This document shows positions 49,715-58,159 of a DNA stretch of 64,000 nt, piece by piece. The translations under genes were made by a program, and so were the position numbers. How positions within the stretch are numbered: position 1 is the stretch's first letter; every line of letters starts with the position of its first letter. This stretch comes from CAZGAQ01 sp964523405. Its GTDB lineage: Bacteria; Planctomycetota; Phycisphaerae; UBA1845; Fen-1342. The notes under the pieces were generated by a model that was not told the origin of the DNA, made no database searches, and saw only the letters and a list, made by a program, of their open reading frames with translations. The DNA lies in the NCBI GenBank assembly GCA_964523405.1, contig CAZGAQ010000007.1, forward strand, positions 98,245 through 162,244, in the 5' to 3' direction.

Positions 49715-50323
49715 ATGCCCGACGAAGCCCCCACGACGACCCCCGCCACCTGCCCTGTTTGCGGCGCTGACCTCCCCGCCGCAGCGAGTGGCGGCACGTG
49801 TCCGGAATGTGGCTTCGTGTACGGCCCTCCCGTCCGAATCTGGCGCACGGCCGAAACCTGGCACCATATTGCCTGGCGCTACGCCGTATTCGGCCTGCTC
49901 CTGGGCATCCTGCTCTGTGCGCTGTATCGCGTCCGGCTGGCAGAAGTTCCCGATCCAATGCTCGCCCTGCTGAGCGCGATTCTCGCAGCGGGGCTCGGCC
50001 TCCTTGTTCGTCGCCTGCTCGGGGGACGGGTCAGCGGTCGCTTCGTGGCCGTTACCCCCAACGGCATCCTTCTCGGGACGGCCGTCCGGCCCGAGTTCAT
50101 CCCGTGGAGCGACGTGGAACGCGTCGTCGAGCACCGGGGCGTTCTCCGACTGCAATGCTCCACTAGCGCCGTGCCACACCCGCTCGAGGATATCTTCGCC
50201 GACACCGCGCAGCGGACGGAGTTCGCCGCAGTCGTGCAGGCTGCGCTGCGGGCGCGCCGCATTCCGCCAGCTGCGACTTCGAACCCTCCCGCTCGCCAGA
50301 ATTCACGCCGTGCCGGCGAATAA
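49715..50323 (+). CDS. Small zinc-ribbon membrane protein
   Basis: This 202-residue protein begins with a zinc ribbon C-P-V-C with C-P-E-C-G (residues about 13-33), then two transmembrane helices (about 55-75 and 83-100), then a PH-like strand-rich cytoplasmic segment (about 105-185, with I-P-W-S-D-V-E-R-V). The end is basic and disordered. Such ribbon-helix-PH proteins are common but uncharacterised. The ATG at 49715 is the first Met of the family-like region. It may be transcribed with the DUF255 gene, 62 bp upstream. Confidence 0.75.
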   Translation: MPDEAPTTTPATCPVCGADLPAAASGGTCPECGFVYGPPVRIWRTAETWHHIAWRYAVFGLLLGILLCALYRVRLAEVPDPMLALLSAILAAGLGLLVRRLLGGRVSGRFVAVTPNGILLGTAVRPEFIPWSDVERVVEHRGVLRLQCSTSAVPHPLEDIFADTAQRTEFAAVVQAALRARRIPPAATSNPPARQNSRRAGE

Positions 50324-50405
50324 AGCTGCCTGGCCGACGTTCTACCAACGGACTCACGGGCTACTGTGCACTGCGCCGTCGCGCGGTAACACAAGGAGGA
50401 AGACC

Positions 50406-51791
50406 ATGCATAGGTGCACCCTGCTCGCGCTAACGTTGACCCTCGGGGCGCTCTTCTGTCTGGCGGCCCAACCGCCAACCACGGCCGCACCGGCGGCCAC
50501 CGACAGCATCGCTGACGCCTTGCCGCCGGCCGTTTGCGAAGCCATACCCCTCTTCAAGGGGGACCACAGCGCCTGGGGCCGCAATCTCGCCAACTTCCAA
50601 GGCGCGGATCTCGTAGTGCGCACACCCCAGGCCTGGGAGGCTTTTTGGCGCAAGCACACTGCGACGATCACGCCCGCACCGCCTGTACCGCCCGTCGACT
50701 TCACCGCTTTCCTGGTCGTCGCGACGATTCAAGGCCCGCAAACCTCCGGCGGCGGTCCCAATACCGCCATTCTCGGGCTCCAATACGACGGTGGGTTCGT
50801 GCATATTCGCGTCTTTGACGACCGACGCCCCGGGCCGCTGGACGTGATCACCAATCCCTTCCACATCGTCCTCGTCCGCCGGGCGTGCCTGCCGCCGAAC
50901 GCCAGCATCGTCTTCGAACACGTGGCGCCGGCGCCCGGCACAGGCGTTGTGATCGGCCATGTGCTCGCCCAGGCTCCCGACGCCAACCCGCGCCCGCTCG
51001 CGGGTGCCCACGTCTGCCTGCGCAACCCTGACGACGAGTCCCTGACACGCCACACTCACACGGGACTGGACGGCAGCTTCTTCTTCGTGGACGTGCCCCC
51101 GCGCGGCTACGAACTGGCCGCGGACGCCCCCGGCTTCGCGCCGCTGGCCGTACCCCTGCTGGTGCCACCGGATGCCCTCGTCGGCCGAGACCTGCTGTTG
51201 ACGCCGCTCCCGCCTGCGGCTGGTGCCATCGTCGGCCACGTCACCCAACCCGGCACCGCCGGTGTCCTGCCGCTGCCTGGCGCGACTCTGCAGCTCACCC
51301 GCGACGACCAGATTCTTGCGACGGCCCTCGCGGATCCCAACGGCGACTACTCCTTCAACCCGGTCGCCCCGGGTCCCTACGTCCTGCGCGCCTTCAAGGT
51401 CGGCTTCATCCCGCAGGCCGTCGCGCTCCTGCTCGCACCCGGGCAGATTCTCGAACAGAGCTTCCTTCTCGTGCCCGAATCGACCAACCCGTTCGGCCGG
51501 TTCGTCGGGCGCGTCTGGGGCACCTCCTCCGCTGGCACGCAGATTCCGCTCGGCGGTGCGACCGTGCGCTTGGAGGGCACGTCGGCGGTCGTCCGCGAAG
51601 TCATAACCAACAACGAAGGTCGGTTCGTCATGGAACAAGTGCCCCCGGGGCCGTACTTGGCGGTCGCCCAGAAGACCGGCTGGAGCCGTCAGCAGGCGAC
51701 CGTCACGATCGTGGCGGGCCAGACGACCGAACAGGTGTTCGTGCTCACGCCCGCGACGGCACTGACCCTCGTTTCGCAGCCGGCCCCCTGA
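50406..51791 (+). CDS. Secreted protein with repeated carboxypeptidase-regulatory-like domains
   Basis: This 461-residue protein has a signal peptide (residues 1-22) and an N-terminal domain of about 150 residues. Three beta-sandwich repeats of the CarboxypepD_reg type follow, beginning I-G-H-V-L-A, I-V-G-H-V-T and F-V-G-R-V-W. Each has a G-A-x-V-x-L segment and a D-G-S/D/R-F-F/Y/V turn before V-P-P/A-P-G-x-Y. These domains occur in surface proteins and transport-system parts. The ATG at 50406 has AAGGAGG upstream. A true terminator lies 60 bp after the stop. Confidence 0.82.
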   Translation: MHRCTLLALTLTLGALFCLAAQPPTTAAPAATDSIADALPPAVCEAIPLFKGDHSAWGRNLANFQGADLVVRTPQAWEAFWRKHTATITPAPPVPPVDFTAFLVVATIQGPQTSGGGPNTAILGLQYDGGFVHIRVFDDRRPGPLDVITNPFHIVLVRRACLPPNASIVFEHVAPAPGTGVVIGHVLAQAPDANPRPLAGAHVCLRNPDDESLTRHTHTGLDGSFFFVDVPPRGYELAADAPGFAPLAVPLLVPPDALVGRDLLLTPLPPAAGAIVGHVTQPGTAGVLPLPGATLQLTRDDQILATALADPNGDYSFNPVAPGPYVLRAFKVGFIPQAVALLLAPGQILEQSFLLVPESTNPFGRFVGRVWGTSSAGTQIPLGGATVRLEGTSAVVREVITNNEGRFVMEQVPPGPYLAVAQKTGWSRQQATVTIVAGQTTEQVFVLTPATALTLVSQPAP

Positions 51792-51850
51792 CGACGTCTT
51801 GCCGACATCCGCTACGCTTCCAGCCGGACAAGATCTCGTTCACCTGGATG

Positions 51851-51890
51851 GAGAACCCGACTGCCCCCGCGGCACCGGGTTCTCTTTCTT
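51851..51890 (+). terminator. Rho-independent terminator
   Basis: GAGAACCCG and CGGGTTCTC are perfect 9-bp arms (51851-51859, 51876-51884) with a 16-base loop. They are followed on the plus strand by TTTCTT, 60 bp after the secreted protein stop. It is the clearest intrinsic terminator in the window. Confidence 0.7.
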
Positions 51891-51966
51891 GGGCCCACCG
51901 CGCCACGGCCCCGTCAGCCTGCCCCCACCCGCACGGTCTGAACCGGGGCAGCCCGCGCTCCGCCCC

Positions 51967-52533
51967 TCACACGGCCATGATTTCCTTGGACTTGTCCTCG
52001 ATCAGCTTGTCGATCTGCTTGATGTAGTCGTCGGTTGACTTCTGGATCTGCTCCTGGCCGCTCTCCACTTCATCCTCGGTCAGCGTCTTGTCCTTCTTGG
52101 CTGTGTCCAGCGCCTTGTTGCCGTCGCGGCGCGCGTTGCGTACGGCCACCTTCTGCTGTTCGCCAAGTTGCTTGACGCGCTGCACGAGCTGATTGCGGCG
52201 CTCGGTCGAAAGCGGCGGGACCGGCAGGCGGATCATCTTCCCGTCATTCTGGGGGTTGATGCCCAACTCGCTCTTCTCGATCGCGCGCTGGATGTCCTTC
52301 AGGGTCCCCGGGTCGAACGGCTTGATGACGATCACGTTGCCTTCGGCCACAGCCAGGTTCGCCATCTCCTTCAGGGACATGGTGGTTCCGTACGACTCCA
52401 CGTCCACCCGCAGCGTGTCCACCAACCCCGTCGTCGCGCGTCCACTGCGCACCGCGCGGAATTCCTGCTTGAGGAAGTCCACGGCCTTGTCCATCGTCTC
52501 TTCCGCCGCCAGCAGTACGTCATCCAGGCCCAT
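51967..52533 (-). CDS. frr: Ribosome recycling factor
   Basis: Frr splits post-termination ribosomes with EF-G. The 188-residue product has the three-helix bundle plus insert layout: F-R-A-V-R-S-G-R-A-T-T-G-L-V-D, D-P-G-T-L-K-D-I-Q-R-A-I, L-P-V-P-P-L-S-T-E-R-R and K-A-L-D-T-A-K-K-D-K. It has normal length. The ATG at 52533 has AGGAG about 8 nt upstream; in-frame sequence further upstream is low-complexity. pyrH and tsf, its usual neighbours, are not adjacent. Confidence 0.95.
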   Translation of the reverse strand: MGLDDVLLAAEETMDKAVDFLKQEFRAVRSGRATTGLVDTLRVDVESYGTTMSLKEMANLAVAEGNVIVIKPFDPGTLKDIQRAIEKSELGINPQNDGKMIRLPVPPLSTERRNQLVQRVKQLGEQQKVAVRNARRDGNKALDTAKKDKTLTEDEVESGQEQIQKSTDDYIKQIDKLIEDKSKEIMAV

Positions 52534-52956
52534 CGCCAGACTCCTGTCTCCCGCAGACTTCGTCTCAAGCCCGGCCGCCTTCCGCACCCGGGCGCACGCC
52601 CGCTGCGCATTCGGTCGGCTGCTCGGCGGCGACAGCATAGCAACGCGCTTGGCAACGCTCAACGTGCGGATTGCTGCTCCCTCTCCGCGGCGTTCCGCAT
52701 ATGGCACGCGCCCGACCACTGCCCGGCGCGGGCGCACCGCCGGTGGTCTCGCGCGAAGCGCATGGCATAACAGCACCAATTCGATTCCCTTATTCTTCAC
52801 GATCAAAGACTATTTTTCTCCGCGAAATTCGCCCACCGTCCCCCAATCAGCCCAGGTGAACTGCCGATAGAAACGCACAGGACGACAACGGGCGGGACGC
52901 GCAACTGGCGTACGCCGCGTCGTTTCCCGTCGATGCACGCAAGAAGGAGGACATCT
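52534..52956. other. Divergent intergenic region, 423 bp
   Basis: This gap between frr and the epimerase gene has an A+T-rich core (about 52770-52840) that should include both promoters. No good box pair was found. No small gene was seen. Confidence 0.4.
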
Positions 52957-53916
52957 GTGCGAACGGTTTTTGTGACCGGTGCCGGCGGTTTTGTCGGCAG
53001 CCGTCTGGTCGAATACCTGCGTGTGCATGGCTACGACGTCGTCGCGGGTGTGCGTAATCGCGCCCGCAAGCTGGCTTACGAGCGCAACAACGCCAAGGCG
53101 CTTGTCTGCGATGTGACCGACCCCATCAACGTTGCGCGCGCCGTTGCGAGCATCCGGCCCGACGCGGTCGTGCACCTCGCCGGCATCTCGCGCCCGAGCG
53201 ACGCCGTGGAGGAGCCGCTGGGCGCCTATCAGACCATCGTCACCGCCTGGGCCAACATCCTCGATGCGGTGCGCCGAACTGTCCCGCGCGCCAAGATCGT
53301 CATGGCCAGCGCGTGCGATGTTTACGGCAACACCTGCGGCAGTGCTCCTGCCAGCGAGAATACGCCGGCCGCGCCGATTTCAACTTTCGGCTCCATGAAG
53401 GCCGCCGCGGAAGGCATCGCGCACACGTTCTTCCGTGACTACCACTTGGACGTCACGATCGCCCGCCCATTCCACTACCTCGGTGCCGGTCAACCGGCGC
53501 GCTTCTTCTTCGGGGCCGTCGCGCGCCAGATCGTCGAATGGGACGCGGCTACGAACGGTAACGAGCTGTCCGTGCCAGACTTAGATTGCCAGCGTGACCT
53601 CCTGCATATCGACGATGTCGTCTCCGCCTACGAACGCCTGCTCGCAGACGGGCGCCCCAACGAGACCTACAACATCTGCTCCGGTCGCGCCACGAAGTGC
53701 CGCGACGTCGTCCAGGCGCTGGTCGCCGCCAGCGGGCAGAATCTCCGCTTGACCGATGCACAGACCACAGCGAGCGACACGCAAGTCGCTGTCTTTCATG
53801 GAGATAACAGCAAGATTATCGCTGAGCTGAGTTGGCGCCCCCTGCGCACCACGGACGACGCAGTACGCGAACTCATCGCCAGTTGCCGCACGGCCGCCCC
53901 GATGCTGGCCTCCTGA
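52957..53916 (+). CDS. SDR-family NAD-dependent epimerase/dehydratase-like protein, catalytic Tyr replaced
   Basis: This 319-residue protein is an extended short-chain dehydrogenase of the nucleotide-sugar epimerase type. It has V-T-G-A-G-G-F-V-G-S-R-L at the N-terminus, H-L-A-G-I-S-R-P-S, A-S-A-C-D-V-Y-G and A-R-P-F-H, then D-L-L-H-I-D-D-V-V and Y-N-I-C-S-G near the end. The usual YxxxK is F-G-S-M-K: residue 144 is Phe (TTC at 53386-53388), not Tyr. This removes the proton donor of the classical mechanism; the Lys is kept. It could still bind the nucleotide sugar and the cofactor. The GTG at 52957 has AAGGAGG 6 nt upstream. Similar proteins build surface sugars. Confidence 0.85.
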   Translation: MRTVFVTGAGGFVGSRLVEYLRVHGYDVVAGVRNRARKLAYERNNAKALVCDVTDPINVARAVASIRPDAVVHLAGISRPSDAVEEPLGAYQTIVTAWANILDAVRRTVPRAKIVMASACDVYGNTCGSAPASENTPAAPISTFGSMKAAAEGIAHTFFRDYHLDVTIARPFHYLGAGQPARFFFGAVARQIVEWDAATNGNELSVPDLDCQRDLLHIDDVVSAYERLLADGRPNETYNICSGRATKCRDVVQALVAASGQNLRLTDAQTTASDTQVAVFHGDNSKIIAELSWRPLRTTDDAVRELIASCRTAAPMLAS

Positions 53917-54213
53917 CGCGAATCGCTGCTTCGAAACCACGCGGCGGGTCCGGGCTACGACGCCCCGACCCGTCGCGCTGTTTTGCCGACCAACCGCCGC
54001 ACGTCCCCCCCGGTTTCGGCCAGGACTCCCGGGATGATCCGGATCGCAGGTTCTCGAGACCAGGCGAGCCGACTTTCGCCGGGCAGGTCCTTTGCCCCTT
54101 GGCAGTTGCGCCAGTCCCGCTTATACTACAGGGCTCCGCGTCGCTTTGGGGCGATGTGGACACGACTCGGACGGCCGCCCGGGACACCCGGGGCCGTTTC
54201 CGCGGAGAGCGGT
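53917..54213. other. Intergenic region with the rpsP operon promoter
   Basis: This 297-bp gap lies between the epimerase gene and rpsP. It holds the strong promoter listed separately. The leader of about 80 bases before rpsP may contain regulation, but no known leader fold was recognised. Confidence 0.4.
54099..54127 (+). promoter_or_regulatory. Strong sigma70-type promoter of the rpsP operon
   Basis: TTGGCA (54099-54104) and TATACT (54122-54127) are 17 bp apart and lie 87 bp upstream of the rpsP start. It is the best promoter match in the window and suits a highly expressed ribosomal operon. Confidence 0.65.
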
Positions 54214-54468
54214 ATGTCAGTCAGGTTGCGACTCAAGCGCATTGGACGCACGAATCGGCCGTTCTATCGCCTCAGCGCGATGGACGGACGGCGCCCCCGG
54301 GACGGGCGCGTGCTCGAGGAACTCGGCACCTACGATCCCGCCAACACGGCCCGCGGGGAGCAGATCAAGCTCAACGCGGAGCGCATCCAGTATTGGCTGA
54401 GCGTGGGCGCGGAGCCCACCGACACGGTGGCCCAGCTCCTCAAGCAGCACCAGATTACCGCGCGGTAA
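54214..54468 (+). CDS. rpsP: 30S ribosomal protein S16
   Basis: S16 binds 16S rRNA in the 30S body. The 84-residue product begins V-R-L-R-L-K-R-I-G-R-T-N-R-P-F-Y-R and has E-E-L-G-T-Y-D-P, both typical of S16. The ATG at 54214 has GGAGAG upstream. It is the first gene of the rpsP-trmD-rplS-yraN operon. Confidence 0.96.
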   Translation: MSVRLRLKRIGRTNRPFYRLSAMDGRRPRDGRVLEELGTYDPANTARGEQIKLNAERIQYWLSVGAEPTDTVAQLLKQHQITAR

Positions 54469-54498
54469 GGGTCCTGCGAGTGATGATGGGATCAGGCG

Positions 54499-55275
54499 AT
54501 GCGAATCGACGTCCTGACGCTATTCCCCGAAGTGCTGCAGCCGTACTTTGCGGCCAGCATCCTGGGGCGCGCGCAGGCGGCGGGCATCGTCACGCTGTAC
54601 ACCCACCAGCTCCGCGACTACTCCACCGACCCCCACAAGAAAGTTGACGACCGCCCGTTCGGCGGCGGCCCCGGCATGGTGCTCCTGTGCCAGCCGGTCA
54701 TCGACGCCGTCCGCGCGATTGAAGCGCTCGACCCCCGCCCGGCCCTGCGGATTCTCCTGACCCCGCAGGGCCGCTCGTTTAGCCAGACCACCGCCCGCGA
54801 ACTGGCGACCCAGTCGCGGCTGCTTGTGATCTGCGGGCACTACGAGGGCTACGACGAGCGCATCATCAACCTGCTCCAACCGCTCGAGGTCAGTCTCGGC
54901 GACTTCGTCATGACTGGCGGCGAGCCGGCAGCGCTGGCGATCGTCGATGCGGTCGTGCGGCTGCTGCCCGGCGCGCTGGGGCATGCGGACGGCGCGGCGG
55001 ATGAATCCTTCGAGGCGGGTCGCCTGGAATACCCGCACTATACACGCCCGCGTAATTTTGGCGGCGTAGACGTGCCCGACGTCCTGCTCTCCGGCAATCA
55101 TGCCGAGATCGAAGCGTGGCGCCGGGCGCAAAGCGAAGAACGTACCCGTCGGCGGCGACCGGATCTTTTACAGGATCGTGTCGCCGCTTGTGTTTCCACG
55201 TGTTTTTCCCAACAGTCCCGCGCGGGCTCGCTGACAGCAACGGTCTCGAGCGCCCCGGCAATGCATACGGTCTGA
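54499..55275 (+). CDS. trmD: tRNA (guanine37-N1)-methyltransferase
   Basis: TrmD makes m1G37 in tRNAs reading CNN and some other codons. The 258-residue protein has the knotted SPOUT signature: T-L-F-P-E-V, G-G-G-P-G-M-V-L, I-C-G-H-Y-E-G-Y-D-E-R, G-D-F-V-M-T-G-G-E-P-A and L-S-G-N-H-A. After the usual end R-R-R-P-D-L-L an extra tail of about 33 residues (Ser/Ala/Gln/Cys) follows. The tail reads without a stop and is not typical. It lies 30 bp after rpsP; the rimM gene usually found between them is absent. Confidence 0.95.
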   Translation: MRIDVLTLFPEVLQPYFAASILGRAQAAGIVTLYTHQLRDYSTDPHKKVDDRPFGGGPGMVLLCQPVIDAVRAIEALDPRPALRILLTPQGRSFSQTTARELATQSRLLVICGHYEGYDERIINLLQPLEVSLGDFVMTGGEPAALAIVDAVVRLLPGALGHADGAADESFEAGRLEYPHYTRPRNFGGVDVPDVLLSGNHAEIEAWRRAQSEERTRRRRPDLLQDRVAACVSTCFSQQSRAGSLTATVSSAPAMHTV

Positions 55276-55297
55276 TGGCTAGAAAGAGAGGCGCCCG

Positions 55298-55771
55298 ATG
55301 AAGAACGCAAAACTCGACCTTGTTGAAAAGCAGTACCACCGCGCGACCGACCTGGATTTTGAGATTGGCGACACGGTGGTGGTGACGATTCGCATCGTCG
55401 AAGGCGAGAAGGAGCGCCTCCAGGACTTCGAAGGCACCGTGATCGCCCGCCGCGGTCACGGCCTCGACGAGATGTTCACCGTGCGGCGCCTCGTCGGCAA
55501 CGAAGGCGTCGAGCGCGCCTTCCCGCTGCACTCGCCCCGCGTCGTCTCCATCAAGACCGCGCGCAGCGGCAAGGTCCGCCGCGGCAAGCTGTACTTCCTG
55601 CGCGATCGCGTCGGCCGGGCCCGCCGCCTCCGCGAACGGCGCATCTCGGCGGAGGCCCGCAAGGCGGCTGCGGAAGCCCGCGCGGCCAAAGCCAAGGCCA
55701 TGCGCGAGGCCCAGGAAGCCGTCGCCAACGCCAAGGCCCCCGAAGCCGCGCTGGCCGGGACTGGCGCCTAG
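55298..55771 (+). CDS. rplS: 50S ribosomal protein L19 with helical C-terminal extension
   Basis: L19 lies at the 30S-50S interface. The 157-residue product has the family core (about 1-115) with E-G-E-K-E-R-L-Q-D-F-E-G-T-V-I, R-R-L-V-G-N-E-G-V-E-R-A-F-P-L and G-K-V-R-R-G-K-L-Y-F-L-R. A charged Ala-rich helical extension of about 40 residues follows (A-E-A-R-K-A-A-A-E-A-R-A-A-K). Such tails occur on L19 of some phyla. The ATG follows trmD by 22 bp. Confidence 0.95.
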   Translation: MKNAKLDLVEKQYHRATDLDFEIGDTVVVTIRIVEGEKERLQDFEGTVIARRGHGLDEMFTVRRLVGNEGVERAFPLHSPRVVSIKTARSGKVRRGKLYFLRDRVGRARRLRERRISAEARKAAAEARAAKAKAMREAQEAVANAKAPEAALAGTGA

Positions 55772-55780
55772 GCCGCGGCC

Positions 55781-56158
55781 GTGGCGGACCCACGGCACAC
55801 CTACGGCCGCAGCGGCGAGGAACTCGCCGCGCAGTATCTGCAGCAACACGGCATGACCATTCTCGCCCGCCGGTACACGACCCCGGTGGGCGAGCTTGAT
55901 TTGGTGGCTCGCGCGCAGCACGCCATCGTCTTTGTCGAGGTGAAAACACGCCGCGACCGGCGCTACGCCGACCCGCAGGACGCGATCACGCCCGCCAAAC
56001 AGCGCCGCCTCGCCAAAGCCGCTGCATGGTTCCTGCATGAGAAGCGGCTGGACGACCGACCGTGCCGCTTCGACGTGGTCACAATCATCGGCGGGCAGCC
56101 CGCGGAGACGCCCCCCGAGATTGAGCACATTCCGGACTTCTTTCTGCCCGAACGGTGA
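55781..56158 (+). CDS. yraN: YraN-family (UPF0102) endonuclease-like protein
   Basis: This 125-residue protein has the UPF0102 layout: G-R-S-G-E-E-L-A-A-Q-Y-L, then G-E-L-D-L-V-A-R and F-V-E-V-K-T-R-R, which are a restriction-nuclease-like core (E and EVK). YraN is a predicted DNA-binding/nuclease-like protein without a settled role. The GTG at 55781 is 9 bp after rplS, so it belongs to the operon. rnhB, often next to it, is not here. Confidence 0.9.
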   Translation: MADPRHTYGRSGEELAAQYLQQHGMTILARRYTTPVGELDLVARAQHAIVFVEVKTRRDRRYADPQDAITPAKQRRLAKAAAWFLHEKRLDDRPCRFDVVTIIGGQPAETPPEIEHIPDFFLPER

Positions 56159-56368
56159 TGCGCAACACGGCACCCGCGCGTACACCGCGAACCCGGCGCC
56201 TTGCCCGTTGTCCTACACTACTAGCGGTGTGACCCGCGTCCGCCGCGGGCCGTCTGGGCTCGGAGTCTTTCCGCATTCCGGTTCGAGCGCCCGGCGCTCG
56301 CCGCGTCTGCGGCAAACGATCGGGTGCGTGCCAGTCGCGCACGTGGATCCGACAGGAAGGAAGCGCTC

Positions 56369-58159
56369 ATGCGAACCGGCACCGCGCGTCGCGCCGCACC
56401 CCCCGCGGCGCTGCTCCTGTGGTCACTGGCAACAGCGGCTGCGGCCGTCCCCATGAGCTCCAGTTTTACCTACCAGGGTCTGCTGCGCGACGCGGGCCTG
56501 CCCGCCTCCGCGCGCTACGACTTTGAGTTTCGCTTGTTCGACGCCCCCACCGGCGGGACGCAAACCGGCACTACCGTCACCGCCGCGGACGTCCTCGTCA
56601 CCGCCGGCATCTTCACCGTCGAGCTGAACTTCGGCGAACCAGCCTTCGATGGCAACGAGCGCTGGCTGCAGATCGGCGTGCGCCCCGCTGCGAGCACCGC
56701 CGCCTACACCGACCTCGCGCGGCAACGCCTCGCCCCCGCCCCGTATGCCGACAACCTCCTGCTGCCTTTCCGCGCCGAAGTCCGTTCCGCCACGTCACTC
56801 TTTGACGTCACCAACCCCGGCCCCGGCCGCGTAGCCGCCTTCACCCAGACGGACCCCCTCGCCGCCGTTCACGCGCTGCGCGTCGAGGCGGCGGCCAGCG
56901 CCTCCGTCGCGGCCGCCGGTTTCTATGCAACGGGCTCCGGCAACTACGCCCTCTTCGCCCAGAGTGAGAACGCCATCGCGGGCTACTTCAACGGCCGCGG
57001 CGCGGCCAGCAGCGCCCCCGCGGTCTATGCAATGACCGCCGGTTCGGGACCGGCCGTGCGGGCCGACGGTCGTTTGGAGGTTGGCAGCCTCGCGCGCGAC
57101 GGAGCGGTCGATGTGTTGCGTAGCGGCTCCAGCCTCGCCACCGTTAGCATCAACAGCGACAGCCACGGCGGCCTCGTGCTCGTGCGCGACCCCAGCGGCA
57201 ACACGGACGCCGTGTTGGCGGCCGATGCGGATCCGGGCGGAGGCGGTTGGCTCGCCGTGGCGCGGTCCGCCGGAAGCCTGTACGGCGTGGTGATCGATGG
57301 CAATGTGGCCGGTTCCACGAACCCGAGCTTGACGCTCTACGGTACGGCGCGGTTCGCTGCCTTCGACATGAACACCGCCGGCGACGCTGCGGTGACGTTG
57401 CCCAACGACGCGATCTCCGCCGCGGAGCAGCTCGACGAACCCGGCGTCGCCGGCAGCACCAGCAATATGTCCATGGCGCTGGCGGGCGGCGGCGAGAGCA
57501 TCGCGAGCCGCTCACTCACCGCCCCTGCCGCAGGCTATGTGCTCGTCTGGGGCACGACGGAAGCCACCGTCACGCACACGGCCAGCACCACGAGTACCCT
57601 GCTGTGCGGCGTATCCACGGTCGCCGCGACGCTGCCACCCAGTCAGGATCATGCGACCGTTGTCCCCGCAAGCGCCCCCGCCGGTACCTACTCCTTCACC
57701 GTGTCGGTTCACGCGGTCTTCCCCGTCTCGGCCGGTCTGACCACACTCTACCTGGTTGCCGAGCGATCGTCCGGCACTTGGTCGGTCACCAACACGCAAC
57801 TGACCGCGCTGTACGTCGCCACCGCCTACGGCACCGTTTCGCCCAGTCTGACGGCCGCCGGCGACCTGGCGCACCACGCGCCGGCCCGGACGACCAGCCC
57901 CGCGCGCGGCGCACTCTCATCCGTTGAACTCGCGGCGGAGCGCGCCGCGGCCGGCGAATTCGACCACGCCCGCTGGGCCGGTGAACTGGCTGCCCTGCAA
58001 GCCCGCCTGGCCGCGCTGGAGGCGCAGCTCGTCGCGCAGCGAAACGGGGCGCCCACCCGTGTACATGCCGTCGCGCCGCCGCGCGGGGGTGACGAGCCCG
58101 CGGCCGCCGCGCCTGCCGCGCCGATCTCTGCCCCAGGGGCCGTCCCCGCGCCGCGCTGA
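56369..58159 (+). CDS. Secreted protein with FTYQG-type N-terminal domain and coiled-coil end
   Basis: This 596-residue protein has a signal peptide (residues 1-25) and an N-terminal domain marked by F-T-Y-Q-G-L-L-R-D-A-G, Y-D-F-E-F-R-L-F-D-A and R-W-L-Q-I-G-V-R-P, then R-Q-R-L-A-P-A-P-Y-A. The middle (about 140-490) is Gly/Ala/Ser/Thr-rich and beta-like. The end has an Ala/Leu/Glu coiled-coil (about 525-560) and a Pro/Ala tail. The same N-terminal module is seen in the next gene, so the two are tandem paralogues. No enzyme motif was seen; an extracellular structural role is likely. Confidence 0.82.
   Translation: MRTGTARRAAPPAALLLWSLATAAAAVPMSSSFTYQGLLRDAGLPASARYDFEFRLFDAPTGGTQTGTTVTAADVLVTAGIFTVELNFGEPAFDGNERWLQIGVRPAASTAAYTDLARQRLAPAPYADNLLLPFRAEVRSATSLFDVTNPGPGRVAAFTQTDPLAAVHALRVEAAASASVAAAGFYATGSGNYALFAQSENAIAGYFNGRGAASSAPAVYAMTAGSGPAVRADGRLEVGSLARDGAVDVLRSGSSLATVSINSDSHGGLVLVRDPSGNTDAVLAADADPGGGGWLAVARSAGSLYGVVIDGNVAGSTNPSLTLYGTARFAAFDMNTAGDAAVTLPNDAISAAEQLDEPGVAGSTSNMSMALAGGGESIASRSLTAPAAGYVLVWGTTEATVTHTASTTSTLLCGVSTVAATLPPSQDHATVVPASAPAGTYSFTVSVHAVFPVSAGLTTLYLVAERSSGTWSVTNTQLTALYVATAYGTVSPSLTAAGDLAHHAPARTTSPARGALSSVELAAERAAAGEFDHARWAGELAALQARLAALEAQLVAQRNGAPTRVHAVAPPRGGDEPAAAAPAAPISAPGAVPAPR

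Noticed and set aside
51792..51966. Small gene between the secreted protein and frr
   Set aside because: The gap is filled by a terminator and no start codon with a ribosome-binding site was found.
55165..55275. Frameshift in trmD
   Set aside because: The frame is continuous and the methyltransferase core is intact; the extra tail is reported as a finding but no shift is needed.
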